Notes: a model not told the origin generated them from the letters alone. Numbered from the stretch's first letter, positions 1 through 8,758 are shown. The stretch: DNA of 64,000 bases from Kiritimatiellia bacterium (GCA_028686345.1 JAQUCE010000004.1:1-64000), one strand, 5' to 3'. Numbers and translations: made by a program.

Positions 1-4
1 CGCG

Positions 5-20
5 ACCCCCCTAGGGGGGT
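5..20. repeat. 16-bp perfect palindrome
   Basis: ACCCCCCTAGGGGGGT reads the same on both strands. It lies just before a truncated methyltransferase gene. No function can be assigned; it may mark a rearrangement point or be the end of an element that lies outside the window. Confidence 0.6.
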
Positions 21-87
21 TAAGAGAGAGACCCAAGATTCGCTACGCTCACCTCGGGGCCCAAAACAACAAAAAAGCAACAAGGAA

Positions 88-471
88 ATGCAGAAAAAAA
101 GTGACAACTTTAAATCAGGACTGGACAAGGTTGAGTTACTTCCATTTGCGGATGCGACGTTCGACCGGATTCTGCTGGTGGATGCCTTTCATCATCTTAT
201 CAATCAGCCTGTTGCGCTGCGTGAATTGCTGCGTGTTCTGAAACCTTGCGGGCGCTTGGTGATTGAGGAGCCGGATCTAAGGCGGGCGTTGATCAAGGTT
301 GTCGCAGTGCTTGAAAAACTGATGCTGATGCGGAGCTATTTCAAGTTGCCCGAGGTTATGCTGGAGATGATCACAGACGCCGGCGGGCTGCCGGTGCTCG
401 CCTGCACGGATTCTTTCCGGCTCTGGATTGTGGTTACCAAGAAAAATCCGGGGCGTAGAGCCTGCCTGTAA
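88..471 (+). pseudogene. Truncated class I SAM-dependent methyltransferase (C-terminal part)
   Basis: The 127-residue product matches only the C-terminal half of UbiE/Methyltransf_11-type enzymes. The run LPFADATFDRILLVDAFHHL followed by LRELLRVLKPCGRLVIEEPD is the usual post-motif-I region, in which the acidic loop and the 'LKPGG' turn help form the SAM pocket. The N-terminal glycine-rich motif I (about 90 residues in complete enzymes) is absent, and the upstream bases are a palindrome plus an A-rich stretch with no matching coding sequence. An ATG at 88 with AAGGAA directly before it could permit translation, but a protein without motif I should not bind SAM. I read it as a 5'-truncated remnant. 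Its original substrate cannot be judged. Confidence 0.6.
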
Positions 472-520
472 CTTCAAATGGTTGAAGTTGTCTTTCATAT
501 GCTTTTTATCTTTAACTCGA

Positions 521-590
521 ACTTTATCGTAAACTTTATCGTAAACTTTGTCGCTCCGCGGTCGCGCTCCGCGGTCGCGCTCCGCGTACG
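521..590. repeat. Two adjoining short tandem repeats (12 bp and 13 bp units)
   Basis: ACTTTATCGTAA occurs at 521-532 and 533-544, with a partial third copy. It is followed by three copies of a 13-bp unit (CGCTCCGCGGTCG, last copy diverged) at 552-590. A related 'gtaaactttgtcg' string recurs at about 8457-8470 and, inverted, at about 24284-24310, so this is part of a dispersed family. Confidence 0.8.
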
Positions 591-634
591 TCGCTTCGCA
601 GGGCGAATTGCAAGTCTTTTGAAAGCGTGTAGTA

Positions 635-718
635 GCCGCTCTATGAGCGGCATTGCAGGGCTAGTTGGCAGCCTTTTGCAAGAGTTGTCGCACGTGTATT
701 AGCCGCTCGATGAGCGGC
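635..718. repeat. Two REP-like palindromes GCCGCTC-N3-GAGCGGC
   Basis: GCCGCTCTATGAGCGGC (635-651) and GCCGCTCGATGAGCGGC (702-718) can each form a 7-bp hairpin. Each is preceded by a 'gtgtagtagcc/gtgtattagcc' string and followed by 'attgc/attac', so they are two direct copies of one unit of about 30 bp. Related copies occur at 8684, 26565, 29012 and 55028, and a degenerate one at about 1662. The rest of the gap 472-853 holds only the tandem repeats at 521-590 and a promoter. Confidence 0.8.
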
Positions 719-767
719 ATTACATTTTCATCACTTCCAAAAATATTTACCCGGCTAAAGTTTGGTG

Positions 768-796
768 TTGACTTGAGTGTTTGGCACGGCTAACAT
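768..796 (+). promoter_or_regulatory. Sigma70-type promoter for the outer-membrane protein gene
   Basis: TTGACT (768-773, 5/6 to consensus), a 17-bp spacer and TAACAT (791-796, 4/6). It lies about 58 bp upstream of the ATG at 854 and is the best -35/-10 pair in this gap. Transcription start is not demonstrated. Confidence 0.5.
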
Positions 797-853
797 AGTG
801 CGCATTCAAGAAATTGAAGGAATTACCGAAAAACCAAACAATGCAGGGCTTTT

Positions 854-1618
854 ATGAATTACACAAAATTGATTGCAGGTATCTCCTGCTTTCTAACCCT
901 TTTGCAACTCCAAACTGTTTTTGCGCAGGAAGAGCAGGAAGAGCAGGAAGAGCAGGAAGAGCAGGAAGAGCAGGAAGTGCAGGAGGAGCCACCAAGGATT
1001 GCCTACAACGCCGGAACGTATTGGACTAGCAAATACATAACCGAAGGCCGGGACAACCTTGGCAGCGGCGGCATGTTTATTGCAGATGGAACAATTGATT
1101 TCTATGGGTTTACCGCCGGGGCGTGGTATGGCCTGGCAGATACGATCTCTTATGACGAACTTAAGATGTCCCTGGAATATGGGTTTGAATGGGGGCCGAT
1201 GGAGTTGTCGGCCGGTTACACGCGGCTTGAGTTTTTTAAGGATGACACAGCTGATAATGAATTGATGGTCGGGGCTGAGTTGAATTGCATCCCCGGCGTG
1301 GTACCAGGGATTGAGTATGTCTATTCAACTGAGGCGGATGGCAGTTTTGTGGAGTTATCACTGGGCGTACCGATCAAATGTTCTAAATGCGGGCTGGTGT
1401 TGATCCCTTATATTCTCGAAGGGTTTGATTTTGGTTTTGCCTCCCCTGACTACAATGGATTCAATAACTTCCAAGTGGGGGTGGTTGCTGATTACGAACT
1501 CACGGAGCATCTCTGCCTGGTGGGCTCAGTTAACCATTCGTGGGCCAATCAGGATGTACGCAAAGATGGGGGCGGCGATGAAAGCTGGCTCTCAGTCGGC
1601 CTGATGGCAACATTTTAA
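854..1618 (+). CDS. Predicted outer-membrane beta-barrel protein with N-terminal EQE repeat
   Basis: The 254-aa product starts with a signal peptide (MNYTKLIAGISCFLTLLQ.. to the cut after VFA, about residue 24). A polar run of Q-E-E units follows, encoded by six 9-bp repeats. The rest alternates short amphipathic strands rich in Gly and aromatics (GFTAGAWYGLAD, KMSLEYGFEWGPMELSAGYTRLEF) and ends in a terminal Phe, as in barrel proteins recognised by BamA. Two Cys in IKCSKCG (about residue 175) could form a disulfide. The overall look is similar to small barrel families of the Gcw_chp/TorF type, but I do not recognise a specific family or ligand. It has its own upstream promoter, and the next gene is 137 bp away. 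Placement in the outer membrane is inferred. Confidence 0.65.
   Translation: MNYTKLIAGISCFLTLLQLQTVFAQEEQEEQEEQEEQEEQEVQEEPPRIAYNAGTYWTSKYITEGRDNLGSGGMFIADGTIDFYGFTAGAWYGLADTISYDELKMSLEYGFEWGPMELSAGYTRLEFFKDDTADNELMVGAELNCIPGVVPGIEYVYSTEADGSFVELSLGVPIKCSKCGLVLIPYILEGFDFGFASPDYNGFNNFQVGVVADYELTEHLCLVGSVNHSWANQDVRKDGGGDESWLSVGLMATF
926..979 (+). repeat. Six 9-bp tandem repeats inside a coding region
   Basis: CAGGAAGAG is repeated five times with a sixth variant copy (CAGGAAGTG), encoding Gln-Glu-Glu units directly behind the signal peptide. Because the unit is a multiple of three, slippage would change length without breaking the frame. Confidence 0.9.
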
Positions 1619-1754
1619 CGCAGCTCTCCGCCGCATCCGAATTTTGTTTGTAAAAGTGTTAGCCGCTCTATGCGATGTCAATTTAAAGCTCTACAGCGTG
1701 CTAGACTGCAATTCATGAGGTGTGGTATCATATTTTGATCAAGATTGGAGTGCC

Positions 1755-3803
1755 ATGAGAATTAAAAAAATTTTGGTTATATTCGCAATCACGCTTAGCG
1801 TTGGCTTGTGTCAGACGAATGCGCAGATTGCGGAGCCTGTTCCCGCTGCCGGGATCGAGCTGCCTATGCAGAACTATCTGAGTGCGGCGGCCGGGATGGT
1901 TGAGCTTTTCGTGACCGTGCCAGAGGATTGGCCGTCAAAGGCGGAGCAGACGTTATTCCATGTTGGTGAGCAAGCGCACACGCATGTCACGCTGTTCTTT
2001 CGTAACGGCAACCTGATCGCCGTTTATAAAGCTGACAAGGAGCACCATGCCTCGATCATCGGCGCCGCAGCCCGGCAATGGCGTGCCGGGGAACAGCACC
2101 GAGTTCAGTTTCAATGGAGGGCTGAGGACGGCAAGGTCGCCTTTTACCTGCGTCTGGATGATCAGCTTGTGGGGGGCGCGCACGGTGCTCAGATCCAAGA
2201 GTGGCCAGCAGCCTTGTATCTGGGCCGGCGTGGTAATCGGCAGCCATGGCGCGGAAGTATTGACCGCGTTTCACTGCGCGCTGACCCGCCGCCGCTGCCG
2301 GAGTACCGGCCCGGCACCCGCACCATCAGTGTTGACGCGTCGCGCGTTGAAGGCCCTCTCTACAACTTCTGGTCAATCGCCAATTACACCAGCCAGGAGC
2401 AGTTCACTGATCCAAAATACCAGGCGCAGCAGAGAACCCTGCGCCCTGGTATGCGCTCGGTTAACTGTGTGCGTCTGTTGGGTGGGAGAAACGACCGGCG
2501 TAACCGCTGGTTTCTGGGAGCCGATGAAAAGGGGGCGCCTCGCTTCGATTTTACAGGTCTGATCGCCAGCCTCCAGGGGATCATAGAGGCTGGATACACA
2601 CCGCGGATTGTGCTGGACAACGTGCCGCTGGAGATGTCGGGCGATGTCAAGATGGAGAAGTACGGCAACACCTCGCCGCCGCAAAAGTACGCTCTCTGGG
2701 AGGGCTATGTGGAGGGGGCGCTCCGTGCCATGGTCGCGGCTTTTGGTCAGGAGCGGGTTGCCGGCTGGCGCTTCAGGGTAGGCACTGAGCCGGATCTCTA
2801 TCCAGGCCACTGGCAGGGTACGCAGGGTCAGTATGAGCACCACTATCTCCGCACCGTGGCCGCGGTGCAGCGAGTTATACCGAAACCGGAGATCGGGTTC
2901 GGAAATATTATAGATATAAAGCATGGCAAATGGGGGCTTGAGTTGGTGGATTTTGCTGCCACGAATAACTTGCCCATGAGCTTTTTATCCTCTTCGTGGT
3001 ATGGGCGGGTTGGTGAGGACAGCACCGGATTTGAGCAGAATGTGAAGGCAATGCGCTCTCGGCTGAGCCAATATGAGCGGTTCAGGAAAGTTCCGCTGGA
3101 GATTGCAGAGTTCGGGATCTTACAGGATGAGTATAACCAGCGGCTTTGGAGCGGTGATGCCACAGAGTGGGGTGCGAGTTGGTATGCGGGGATCGCGGCC
3201 AAGGTATACGCTCTGAATGTGGCTGAGTTGCACCAATGGTCCACCACCACCTTAGGACTTCCACATCCGCGCACGCATATTCACACCCTGCTGGAGCCGT
3301 TGGTAGGGGGTCAGCGGCTGGCAGTGACTCTCTCTGACGTCACTTCGCAGGCGCACAGCGGCGCCATTGCTGCACAGCGTGGCGGCTCTATCTATGTTCT
3401 GCTTTACAATCACCGTCCTCTGCGCACTCCGAGCGTGCGGGAAACCGTGCACTTGAAGGTCAGCGACTCGCGCATGAAGTCACCGGAGCCCTGGCAGCTC
3501 TCGGAGTGGCGGGTGGATCGCGACCATGGGGTGTTTATCCACGCCTTGACTGAAGATTGCGGGCAGGCCGGGTTGACCCCGCTGCCAAATTCCGCTGTTC
3601 TGGGTGGTGATATCCACCGCCGCTGGGGCGCAGAGGGTATGGAAATATTGAGGGCGAATTTTAACCGCTACCAAAAGCTGGCCAGCTTGCCGCAAACTAT
3701 CACTGGTCAGAATTTAACGGTCGAGAACGGGAGCGTTACCATGACCATTGAGATGCCTGGCCACAGTGTGCGTTTGCTGAAGCTCACGCCGGCCGGATCG
3801 TAA
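1755..3803 (+). CDS. Secreted GH39-like glycoside hydrolase with LamG-like N-terminal domain
   Basis: The ATG at 1755 is preferred over an in-frame start at 1722, because TTGGAG stands just before it and a signal peptide (MRIKKILVIFAITLSVGLCQTNAQ) begins there. The product is 682 aa. Residues about 45-185 look like a LamG/concanavalin jelly roll (LFHVGEQ.., VALYLGRRGNRQPWRGSIDRVSL). From about residue 195 a clan GH-A style TIM barrel follows. Expected catalytic residues are the acid/base Glu in GTEPD (about residue 345) and the nucleophile Glu in LEIAEFG (about residue 449), the arrangement of GH39 beta-xylosidase/alpha-L-iduronidase-type enzymes. A beta-sandwich tail ends the protein. The substrate is unknown; a plant- or algal-type polysaccharide or a glycosaminoglycan would fit the sulfatase and other secreted enzymes nearby. 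Confidence 0.7.
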   Translation: MRIKKILVIFAITLSVGLCQTNAQIAEPVPAAGIELPMQNYLSAAAGMVELFVTVPEDWPSKAEQTLFHVGEQAHTHVTLFFRNGNLIAVYKADKEHHASIIGAAARQWRAGEQHRVQFQWRAEDGKVAFYLRLDDQLVGGAHGAQIQEWPAALYLGRRGNRQPWRGSIDRVSLRADPPPLPEYRPGTRTISVDASRVEGPLYNFWSIANYTSQEQFTDPKYQAQQRTLRPGMRSVNCVRLLGGRNDRRNRWFLGADEKGAPRFDFTGLIASLQGIIEAGYTPRIVLDNVPLEMSGDVKMEKYGNTSPPQKYALWEGYVEGALRAMVAAFGQERVAGWRFRVGTEPDLYPGHWQGTQGQYEHHYLRTVAAVQRVIPKPEIGFGNIIDIKHGKWGLELVDFAATNNLPMSFLSSSWYGRVGEDSTGFEQNVKAMRSRLSQYERFRKVPLEIAEFGILQDEYNQRLWSGDATEWGASWYAGIAAKVYALNVAELHQWSTTTLGLPHPRTHIHTLLEPLVGGQRLAVTLSDVTSQAHSGAIAAQRGGSIYVLLYNHRPLRTPSVRETVHLKVSDSRMKSPEPWQLSEWRVDRDHGVFIHALTEDCGQAGLTPLPNSAVLGGDIHRRWGAEGMEILRANFNRYQKLASLPQTITGQNLTVENGSVTMTIEMPGHSVRLLKLTPAGS

Positions 3804-3884
3804 GCAATGGAATGGGCTTGCCACGGAGCAGGAGATTGTTTCATTGAAACAAAGGCTGTTGCCTGCGCTGCGCACCCGCACCAG

Positions 3885-4244
3885 TCAAACTGCGGCAGCC
3901 ACAATCTTGTTGTTCTCATCCAGCCGGACAACTTTGGGCTTGTGAGTCAGAACCTCTTCTTCGTTGAGGGTGCACCAGGCCATGACAATCAATCGGTCGC
4001 CGATCTTGCCTTTGTAGGCGGCGGCTCCGTTTAGGCAGCAGATACCGCTGCCACGCTCGCCCACGATCGCATAGGTCTCAAGGCGCTCGCCGTTGCTCAG
4101 ATTGGCGATCAGCAGCTTCTCGTAATTGACAATTCCAACGGCTTCCATCAGGTCCAGATCAATGGAGAGGCTGCCCTCATACTCTTTTTCTGCCTGTGTC
4201 ACCCGAATATGATGTAATTTAGATTTTAATAATTTGCAATACAT
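3885..4244 (-). CDS. panD: Aspartate 1-decarboxylase
   Basis: PanD converts L-aspartate to beta-alanine for pantothenate and coenzyme A synthesis in the cytoplasm. The 119-aa length is normal. The self-processing site Gly24-Ser25 is present in YEGSLSID, where cleavage creates the pyruvoyl cofactor. The family blocks 'TYAIVGERGSGICCLNGAAA' and 'GDRLIVMAW' are intact, with the extra Cys pair in GICCLNG unusual. It is convergent with the glycoside hydrolase gene (81 bp apart) and stands alone; panB/panC are not in the window. No clear terminator separates the two genes. Confidence 0.95.
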   Translation of the reverse strand: MYCKLLKSKLHHIRVTQAEKEYEGSLSIDLDLMEAVGIVNYEKLLIANLSNGERLETYAIVGERGSGICCLNGAAAYKGKIGDRLIVMAWCTLNEEEVLTHKPKVVRLDENNKIVAAAV

Positions 4245-4425
4245 TCTAATAACCCTTTAAAAATCACCTATAAGAATATTATTTAATGGACCATTTGGCA
4301 AGAGCGCATTTTCGTAGATGTGCCAGAACATAGTGCCGGTTGCGCCTTTAAGCGGGATGGAATGGGAGGAATGGGAGATGAGAGGTATAGGATTGACGGG
4401 AAGTATGTTTGCTAATTCATCCTGT

Positions 4426-4573
4426 CGACTGCAAACGGCACGCGATGGTCAGGCACGCGGTATGGTCAGCCGCATAGCGACTGACCTACTCCCGCGCTTA
4501 CCCCACTTGACAAGACGCGGAGCAGGAGGTCGTTCGCTATGCGGGCGACTGCAAACGGCACGCGAGTGGTCAG
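4426..4573. repeat. Paired direct and inverted repeat between panD and the surface-protein gene
   Basis: CGACTGCAAACGGCACGCG occurs at 4426-4444 and 4546-4564, exactly 120 bp apart, each followed by a 'tggtcag' string. Between them, 'gcatagcgactgacct' (about 4471-4486) and 'aggtcgttcgctatgc' (about 4527-4542) form an inverted pair. A related 'cgcccgcatagcgaacgac' lies at about 26670. The second copy overlaps the 3' end of the minus-strand gene. The remainder of the gap 4245-4425 is AT-rich and then has a short 'ggaatggga' duplication; I see no gene in it. Confidence 0.75.
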
Positions 4574-6905
4574 CGTATCAATATGATTGTTCCAAAGAGG
4601 GGTTTGGTGAAGGTATAGGTTCCGTTGATCACTGATCCTGTTCCTCTGATTCTGCCGATACGCTGGTGATGTCCGCCCAGATCCAGCGTCGTGCCGGCGG
4701 CAAGGTAAACAGCAGAGTTTGGCAGGGCATCCGCGCCGGAGAGCAGCAGGGTTCCGCCGCTTACGAAGGTGTCACCCTCGCAGGCGTTGTTGCTGGAGCT
4801 GATCTGCATGGTGCCGGCGCCGCTCTTGTTGAATCCTCCGTCACCGGAGAGCTGGCCTGAGAGGTTGATGGTATTTCCATTGCTGTTGAAGGTGATCGCT
4901 GTCTCGTTGGTGCCGTAGAGCGTTGCATTGACCGTGATCTGGATGTTGGTGACCGCATTGATCACGCCGCCACAGCCACCCAGTTCGACCAAGGTGCGAG
5001 AGGGGTTGTCGGTTGTGAGGGCATTGACTGCCGGGTTGATGCCGGGGTTGGCGGAGCCCAGGTTGAGCACGCCGCCGCAGATGGTGAGCCGTCCGTAACC
5101 GGTGTTGTCAGCACGCTCTTTGACTGTTATGCGTGTGGTGTTGACCTCGCCGCCGCTGATCTTGAACCACCCTTGGCCATCGGTGCCCATGCAGATGTCA
5201 TTGGTCTTACAGGTCATCACGCCGCCGCTGATCTCCCAGGTAGTGCGCGCAGGGGGATAGTGACCCATGCGGAAACCGTTCTCTTCGGCGGTGTTGCCGG
5301 TTGCGGTAATGGTTCCACCGACTTGGTGGACAATGCTGGTGAAGCTGGCTCCTTCTTTACTGCCGTTGCCGCAGATAAAGGCGCGGGCAATCAGGGAGCA
5401 GCCGTCGGTGACTGTTAAGCGGGCTGTTATTTTGGCAGGGGCGACGACATAGTCCTGCAGCTCGGCCATGACAAACTCGCGGCTCAACAGGTTCAGGGTG
5501 GCGTTGTTGGTGAGTGTCAGGGATCCGTCACTGAGATTCCATTTGGGTGAGTTGGTGGAGTTGGAGTTGTTGAGGGTCATGGAGCCGCCATGGCGCACAA
5601 TTATGTTGCCCCCGTTCACAAAGTTATTGGAGAGGGAGTAGCTCCCGGTGCGGTCATAGTAGAGGTGGCCGAAGACACTGATGTCGCCACTGCCCAGCCG
5701 GCCGGTTGTAGATGAGCCGTCGGGAAGACCAACCGACACTCTGCTGTTGGCACCGACAACGGTGGCACCTGCGTAAGAGTTGGTGTTGCCGGTGATATAG
5801 CACTCGCCTCCGTGGTTTTGGGCGATTCCTCCGGGCCCGTCAATATAACCGGAGACAAGTACCTTCCGCCTGCTGGCAGCGACAAAGTTCAAAGTGTTGC
5901 TGACGGTTATGTGGCCAGTGAAGTCAGCGGTCTTGTTTTCATCTCCCTGGCTGAGCGCGGCGTTCGCGCCAGTGCAGATAATGCGCTCGGAAATAGCCCG
6001 GTCGCCCCAGACATTGAGCGTGCCATTGTTCACAAAGGTGTTGTAGTCACTGCCGCCCAGCGCCTGCGCGTGCTGGATTGTGAACATCCCTTGGTTAATA
6101 TGGATAGGGCTGCCATTCAGAGCGCGGGAGACAGCTATTTCAGCACCGCCTGTTTTTGTGAGGGTATGCCCGTTGCCAGTGTAAGTTCCAGAGCTGCTTA
6201 AGTCCCAACGCATCGGCGTACTAATGGTTGTGTCGCCGACCAGGGTCAAGTTTCTGAACCCGAAGTTGTATGTTCCGCTGGTTGCCGAGCTGAAAATGGC
6301 ACCGCTGCCGTTAAAGCCCGCCCCGGAAACAATGATGTCATCAGCGCGGTTTGCAGGGTAGGAGCCGTTGAGGTCCAGCGCAGCGCCACTTTCAATAATA
6401 GTTTCGTTACCAGCGCCGGTAGCCCCCAGCGAGCCCACTGTCCGGTAGGCGAGCTTGAGAATACCTGTTTTCACGTGGGTGACCCCGGAGTAGGTGTTGG
6501 CAGCGTTGAACTCCAGGATGCCTGCCCCCTCTTTGGCCAGACCCGCTGATCCGCCCACCGTTACAGTGAGCTTGCCAGTGCAGCCAGCTGCCACGGTTGC
6601 GATGGCCGGGCTGACGAAGGTCAGTGACCCGTCCTTGTCGGCATCGGCAATTTCATAGCCGTTGGCCGAGAAGTTCAGAGAGTCAACTGTGACGTGATCG
6701 CCGAGTTCCACGGTCTCACCGGTGCCAGTGAAGTGGGCACTGTTACCGTTGACCCAGAGGAGCCGCTGTCCCAGTTGGCGTTGATCAGATTCCAGATGTT
6801 GTTGGGGCTGGTGTCATTCCAAAATTGATCTGCAGCCTGGGTGGATAACAGTGCCGAACTGGTTATCAACAGGGCACTGCAAAATACGAAATTACGAGGT
6901 TTCAT
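4570..6905 (-). pseudogene. Autotransporter-associated beta-strand repeat protein, interrupted by one frameshift
   Basis: Translation would start at ATG 6905 (RBS AAGGAG, signal peptide MKPRNFVFCSALLITSSALLSTQAA). It reads ..QFWNDTSPNNIWNLINANWDSGSS and then leaves frame at about 6755-6765. The next frame continues with VNGNSAHFTGTGETVELGDHVTVDSLNF, the expected continuation, and stays open to 4570. One missing base in 'tcctctgggtcaac' explains the break; restoring a T would give SSWVNGN. The remaining 713 residues carry the Gly/Asn/Thr-rich passenger beta-helix pattern of PF12951/TIGR02601 (LSGDGGFNKSGAGTMQISSSNN, SGGTLLLSGADALPNSAVYL). No C-terminal barrel or PEP-CTERM-like signal is seen, so anchoring is unclear. 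It could be a true pseudogene, a phase-off state or a sequencing error. Confidence 0.75.
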
Positions 6906-6961
6906 CAATTCACTCCTTGCAAACATATACGATTTAAAATTAAACAACTCAAGCGTGGATA

Positions 6962-6990
6962 ATAATAGATGGACTTTACCGTTATTGCAA
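6962..6990 (-). promoter_or_regulatory. Promoter for the beta-strand repeat protein
   Basis: On the minus strand TTGCAA (6985-6990), a 17-bp spacer and TATTAT (6962-6967, 5/6) lie about 57 bp upstream of the ATG at 6905. The surrounding DNA is strongly AT-rich. Confidence 0.5.
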
Positions 6991-7160
6991 CAAGAAACTA
7001 CAAAATTAAGCTTTTGTTTCGTAACATTTGTTGATGATACAAAATAAAACTACACCCGAATTGCTGAATTTAATAGAACCTGCTAGACGTTCGTGACTTA
7101 AACTTGATAAACTACGCTAGTTTTAATCAATCAGATTAGGAAACAAGTTGAGGTCGTGCA

Positions 7161-7387
7161 ATGAACGAAAAAAGAGTCGACTGCAAAATAATGGGCTCCA
7201 TTCTGCCGCTGCTCCTGTGCTGTCTGATGACGCTGGCCTCGGAAACTTTGCGGCCGCGCAACTTTGCATATGTATTGAATACGCAACTAAACGCGAGGCC
7301 AAGCAACATGCGTTGTTGGCAGCTGAGCAAAACAATCTGATTCTACTACTTACCGATCGTCACCTGAAAACGCTCGGAGAGGTTTAA
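7161..7387 (+). pseudogene. Frameshifted, truncated start of a secreted protein gene
   Basis: An ATG at 7161 with GAGG at 7150-7153 begins a signal-peptide-like sequence (MGSILPLLLCCLMTLAS) followed by RPRNFAYVLNTQ. After a frame change near 7275-7290 the sequence continues as TKREAKQHALLAAEQNNLIL and ends at a stop at 7385-7387. The combined reading resembles the beginning of TIM-barrel proteins of the polygalactosaminidase/TM1410 type ('NFAYVLQ..', then '..LILLD'), recalled from memory only. Nothing of the catalytic part is left. The alternative is chance, but an RBS, a leader and a sensible two-frame continuation favour a decayed gene. Confidence 0.4.
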
Positions 7388-7425
7388 AGCAGTGGCAGCG
7401 CAGCCAATTGGTTCGACAAGCGGGT

Positions 7426-7456
7426 GTGGTGTGGTGTGGTGTGGTGTGGTGTGGTG
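7426..7456. repeat. GTGGT pentanucleotide microsatellite
   Basis: About six uninterrupted GTGGT units about 110 bp upstream of the PIG-L deacetylase gene. A non-triplet repeat in a presumed 5' region could change promoter spacing by slippage. Confidence 0.85.
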
Positions 7457-7496
7457 TATGGTGTTTTCATGGTTTAATAGTTGGGAAAGCGTATAT

Positions 7497-7531
7497 ACTG
7501 TAAACTGTAAACTGTAAACTGTAAGCTGTAA
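7497..7531. repeat. Five 7-bp tandem repeats (ACTGTAA)
   Basis: Four ACTGTAA units plus one GCTGTAA stand directly upstream of the PIG-L deacetylase start, ending about 30 bp before it. Confidence 0.85.
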
Positions 7532-7563
7532 GCCGGAAATAAGGAAAGAGTATGGAGGAGAAA

Positions 7564-8361
7564 ATGGTAGCACTCGTGATTGGCGCGCATCCGGATGACA
7601 TTGAATTCATGATGGCTGGAACGGTACTGCTGCTGCAGCGTGCGGGGGTGGAAATTCATATCTGCAATCTGGCGAATGGTTGTTACGGCTCGCAGGTGTA
7701 TGGCAAAGCTGAAGCGGCGCGCGTGCGCGCGTTGGAGGCGCAGGCGGCGGCACGTGTGGCCAGCGCAGTGTGGCATCCCTCGCTGTTTGATGACACCGCT
7801 ATTTTTTACGATGCGCCATCGCTGGCCAAGGTGACGGCGATTGTGCGGCGCGTCTGTCCGGATATCGTGCTGACTCTCTCGCGCTATGATTACATGGAGG
7901 ATCACGAGTACGCCTCACGCTTGGCCAGTTCGGCAACCTTTAACCGCTGCCTGACGAGTTATGTGAGTGATCCGCCGGAACCGTCGTTCAACAAGCCCGT
8001 GGCGGTGTACCACTCGTTGCCCCACTCGCTGATGGATATGCAGCGCACTCCGGTGAACCCGGAGTTTGTTTTTGATATCAGTGATGTTATGAGTCTCAAA
8101 CGTGAGATGCTGGGCCAGCATCGCAGCCAAAAGGAGTGGCTGGATGCCACGCAAGGCATGGGTTCATACGTTGAGAGCATGGCGGAGATCGCACGCGAAG
8201 TTGGTGCGCGGTTCGGTGGTTGCACCTATGCTGAAGGGTGGCGGCGACACAACCACATGGGGTATTGCGATCCAACCTTTGCCCCCCTGCAAACTATTTT
8301 AAAGGATGTGCTGAAGATGGTTGGCGACGATAACGGATTACGATTAAAAACCAGCTCTTAA
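7564..8361 (+). CDS. PIG-L (LmbE-like) family deacetylase
   Basis: Zinc-dependent N-deacetylase of the PIG-L/LmbE superfamily, which removes acetyl groups from N-acetylglucosamine-containing or related sugar conjugates. The hallmark AHPDDIE is near the N terminus (Zn ligands His and the second Asp), followed by NGCYGS. A DHEYASRL segment supplies the later histidine, and VAVYHSLPH is the conserved strand near the C-terminal third. The product is 265 aa, usual for the family. ATG 7564 is chosen because GGAGG at 7555-7559 is well placed; an ATG at 7552 is in frame and possible. No signal peptide is seen, so the protein is cytoplasmic. It stands among secreted glycan-degrading proteins, which suggests processing of an imported amino-sugar. 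The substrate is not predictable. Confidence 0.85.
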   Translation: MVALVIGAHPDDIEFMMAGTVLLLQRAGVEIHICNLANGCYGSQVYGKAEAARVRALEAQAAARVASAVWHPSLFDDTAIFYDAPSLAKVTAIVRRVCPDIVLTLSRYDYMEDHEYASRLASSATFNRCLTSYVSDPPEPSFNKPVAVYHSLPHSLMDMQRTPVNPEFVFDISDVMSLKREMLGQHRSQKEWLDATQGMGSYVESMAEIAREVGARFGGCTYAEGWRRHNHMGYCDPTFAPLQTILKDVLKMVGDDNGLRLKTSS

Positions 8362-8365
8362 AAGT

Positions 8366-8634
8366 CGCCAATCAACATCGTCGCACAGCATCGTCGGTTG
8401 CAGCGGTAGGGCGCGGGGCCTCCACCGCGCCGCACGAACGACCTTGCGGCGCAAGCGTAAACTTTGTCGGAGTGGAATGAACGCGTTGCGTTTTTTTGAG
8501 GTGAAAAATCTTTGAGGTGAAAAATGGGTGTCCACCGCATAGCGGCGGACATACTGAAAGCAACACAGTATATCCGCCGCTATGCGGTGGATGGTTTGCG
8601 AAGTATATCCGCAACAAGCCCCCGACAGACAACT
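8366..8634. repeat. Composite dispersed element, copy 1, with long hairpin
   Basis: This stretch matches the reverse complement of about 24061-24415 in the same order of modules: an 'aacatcgtcgcacag..' block, a block of 'gtagggcgcgg..cctccaccgcgcc', 'gtaaactttgtcggagtggaat', a duplicated 'tttgaggtgaaaaat', then a hairpin. The hairpin arms are 8531-8556 and 8566-8591 (26 bp, one mismatch, 9-nt loop) and contain CCACCGCATAGCGGCGGA. One copy of the 34-bp unit found in tandem at 24 kb follows the hairpin in diverged form. No ORF in it looks real. Confidence 0.85.
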
Positions 8635-8683
8635 ATTTGGAAAGAACAAATAATTGTTTTTTCTCGTCGACTAAGCGACTAAA
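8622..8683. repeat. Dispersed AACAATTAATTGTT-type repeat
   Basis: 'gacagacaactatttggaaag aacaaataattgtttttt' ends in 'gtcgactaagcgactaaa'. Copies in the other orientation lie at 17600-17656, 26428-26460 and 28938-28985, and one in this orientation at about 20405-20459. The core combines an AT palindrome with a GC hairpin (TAGTCGC..GCGACTA). Confidence 0.75.
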
Positions 8684-8758
8684 GCCGCTCATAGAGCGGC
8701 TACTACACCGAACGACCACCCTTGCATTCCTCAGTGCAGCGCATGTGTAGTAATCGCT
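8684..8758. repeat. BIME-like element with inverted terminal palindromes
   Basis: It starts with GCCGCTCATAGAGCGGC followed by 'tactacaccgaac', and ends with 'gcgcatgtgtagtaatcgctc'. The left and right ends are therefore inverted copies of the same unit. The same about 80-bp arrangement, with about 85% identity by eye, is at 26565-26650. Confidence 0.8.

Noticed and set aside
478-702. 74-aa ORF in the repeat region before the outer-membrane protein
   Set aside because: It is made of tandem and palindromic repeats, with no RBS and biased composition.
4318-4635. 105-aa ORF between panD and the beta-strand protein
   Set aside because: It runs through the 120-bp-spaced repeat and into the antisense of the next gene; no motif or RBS.
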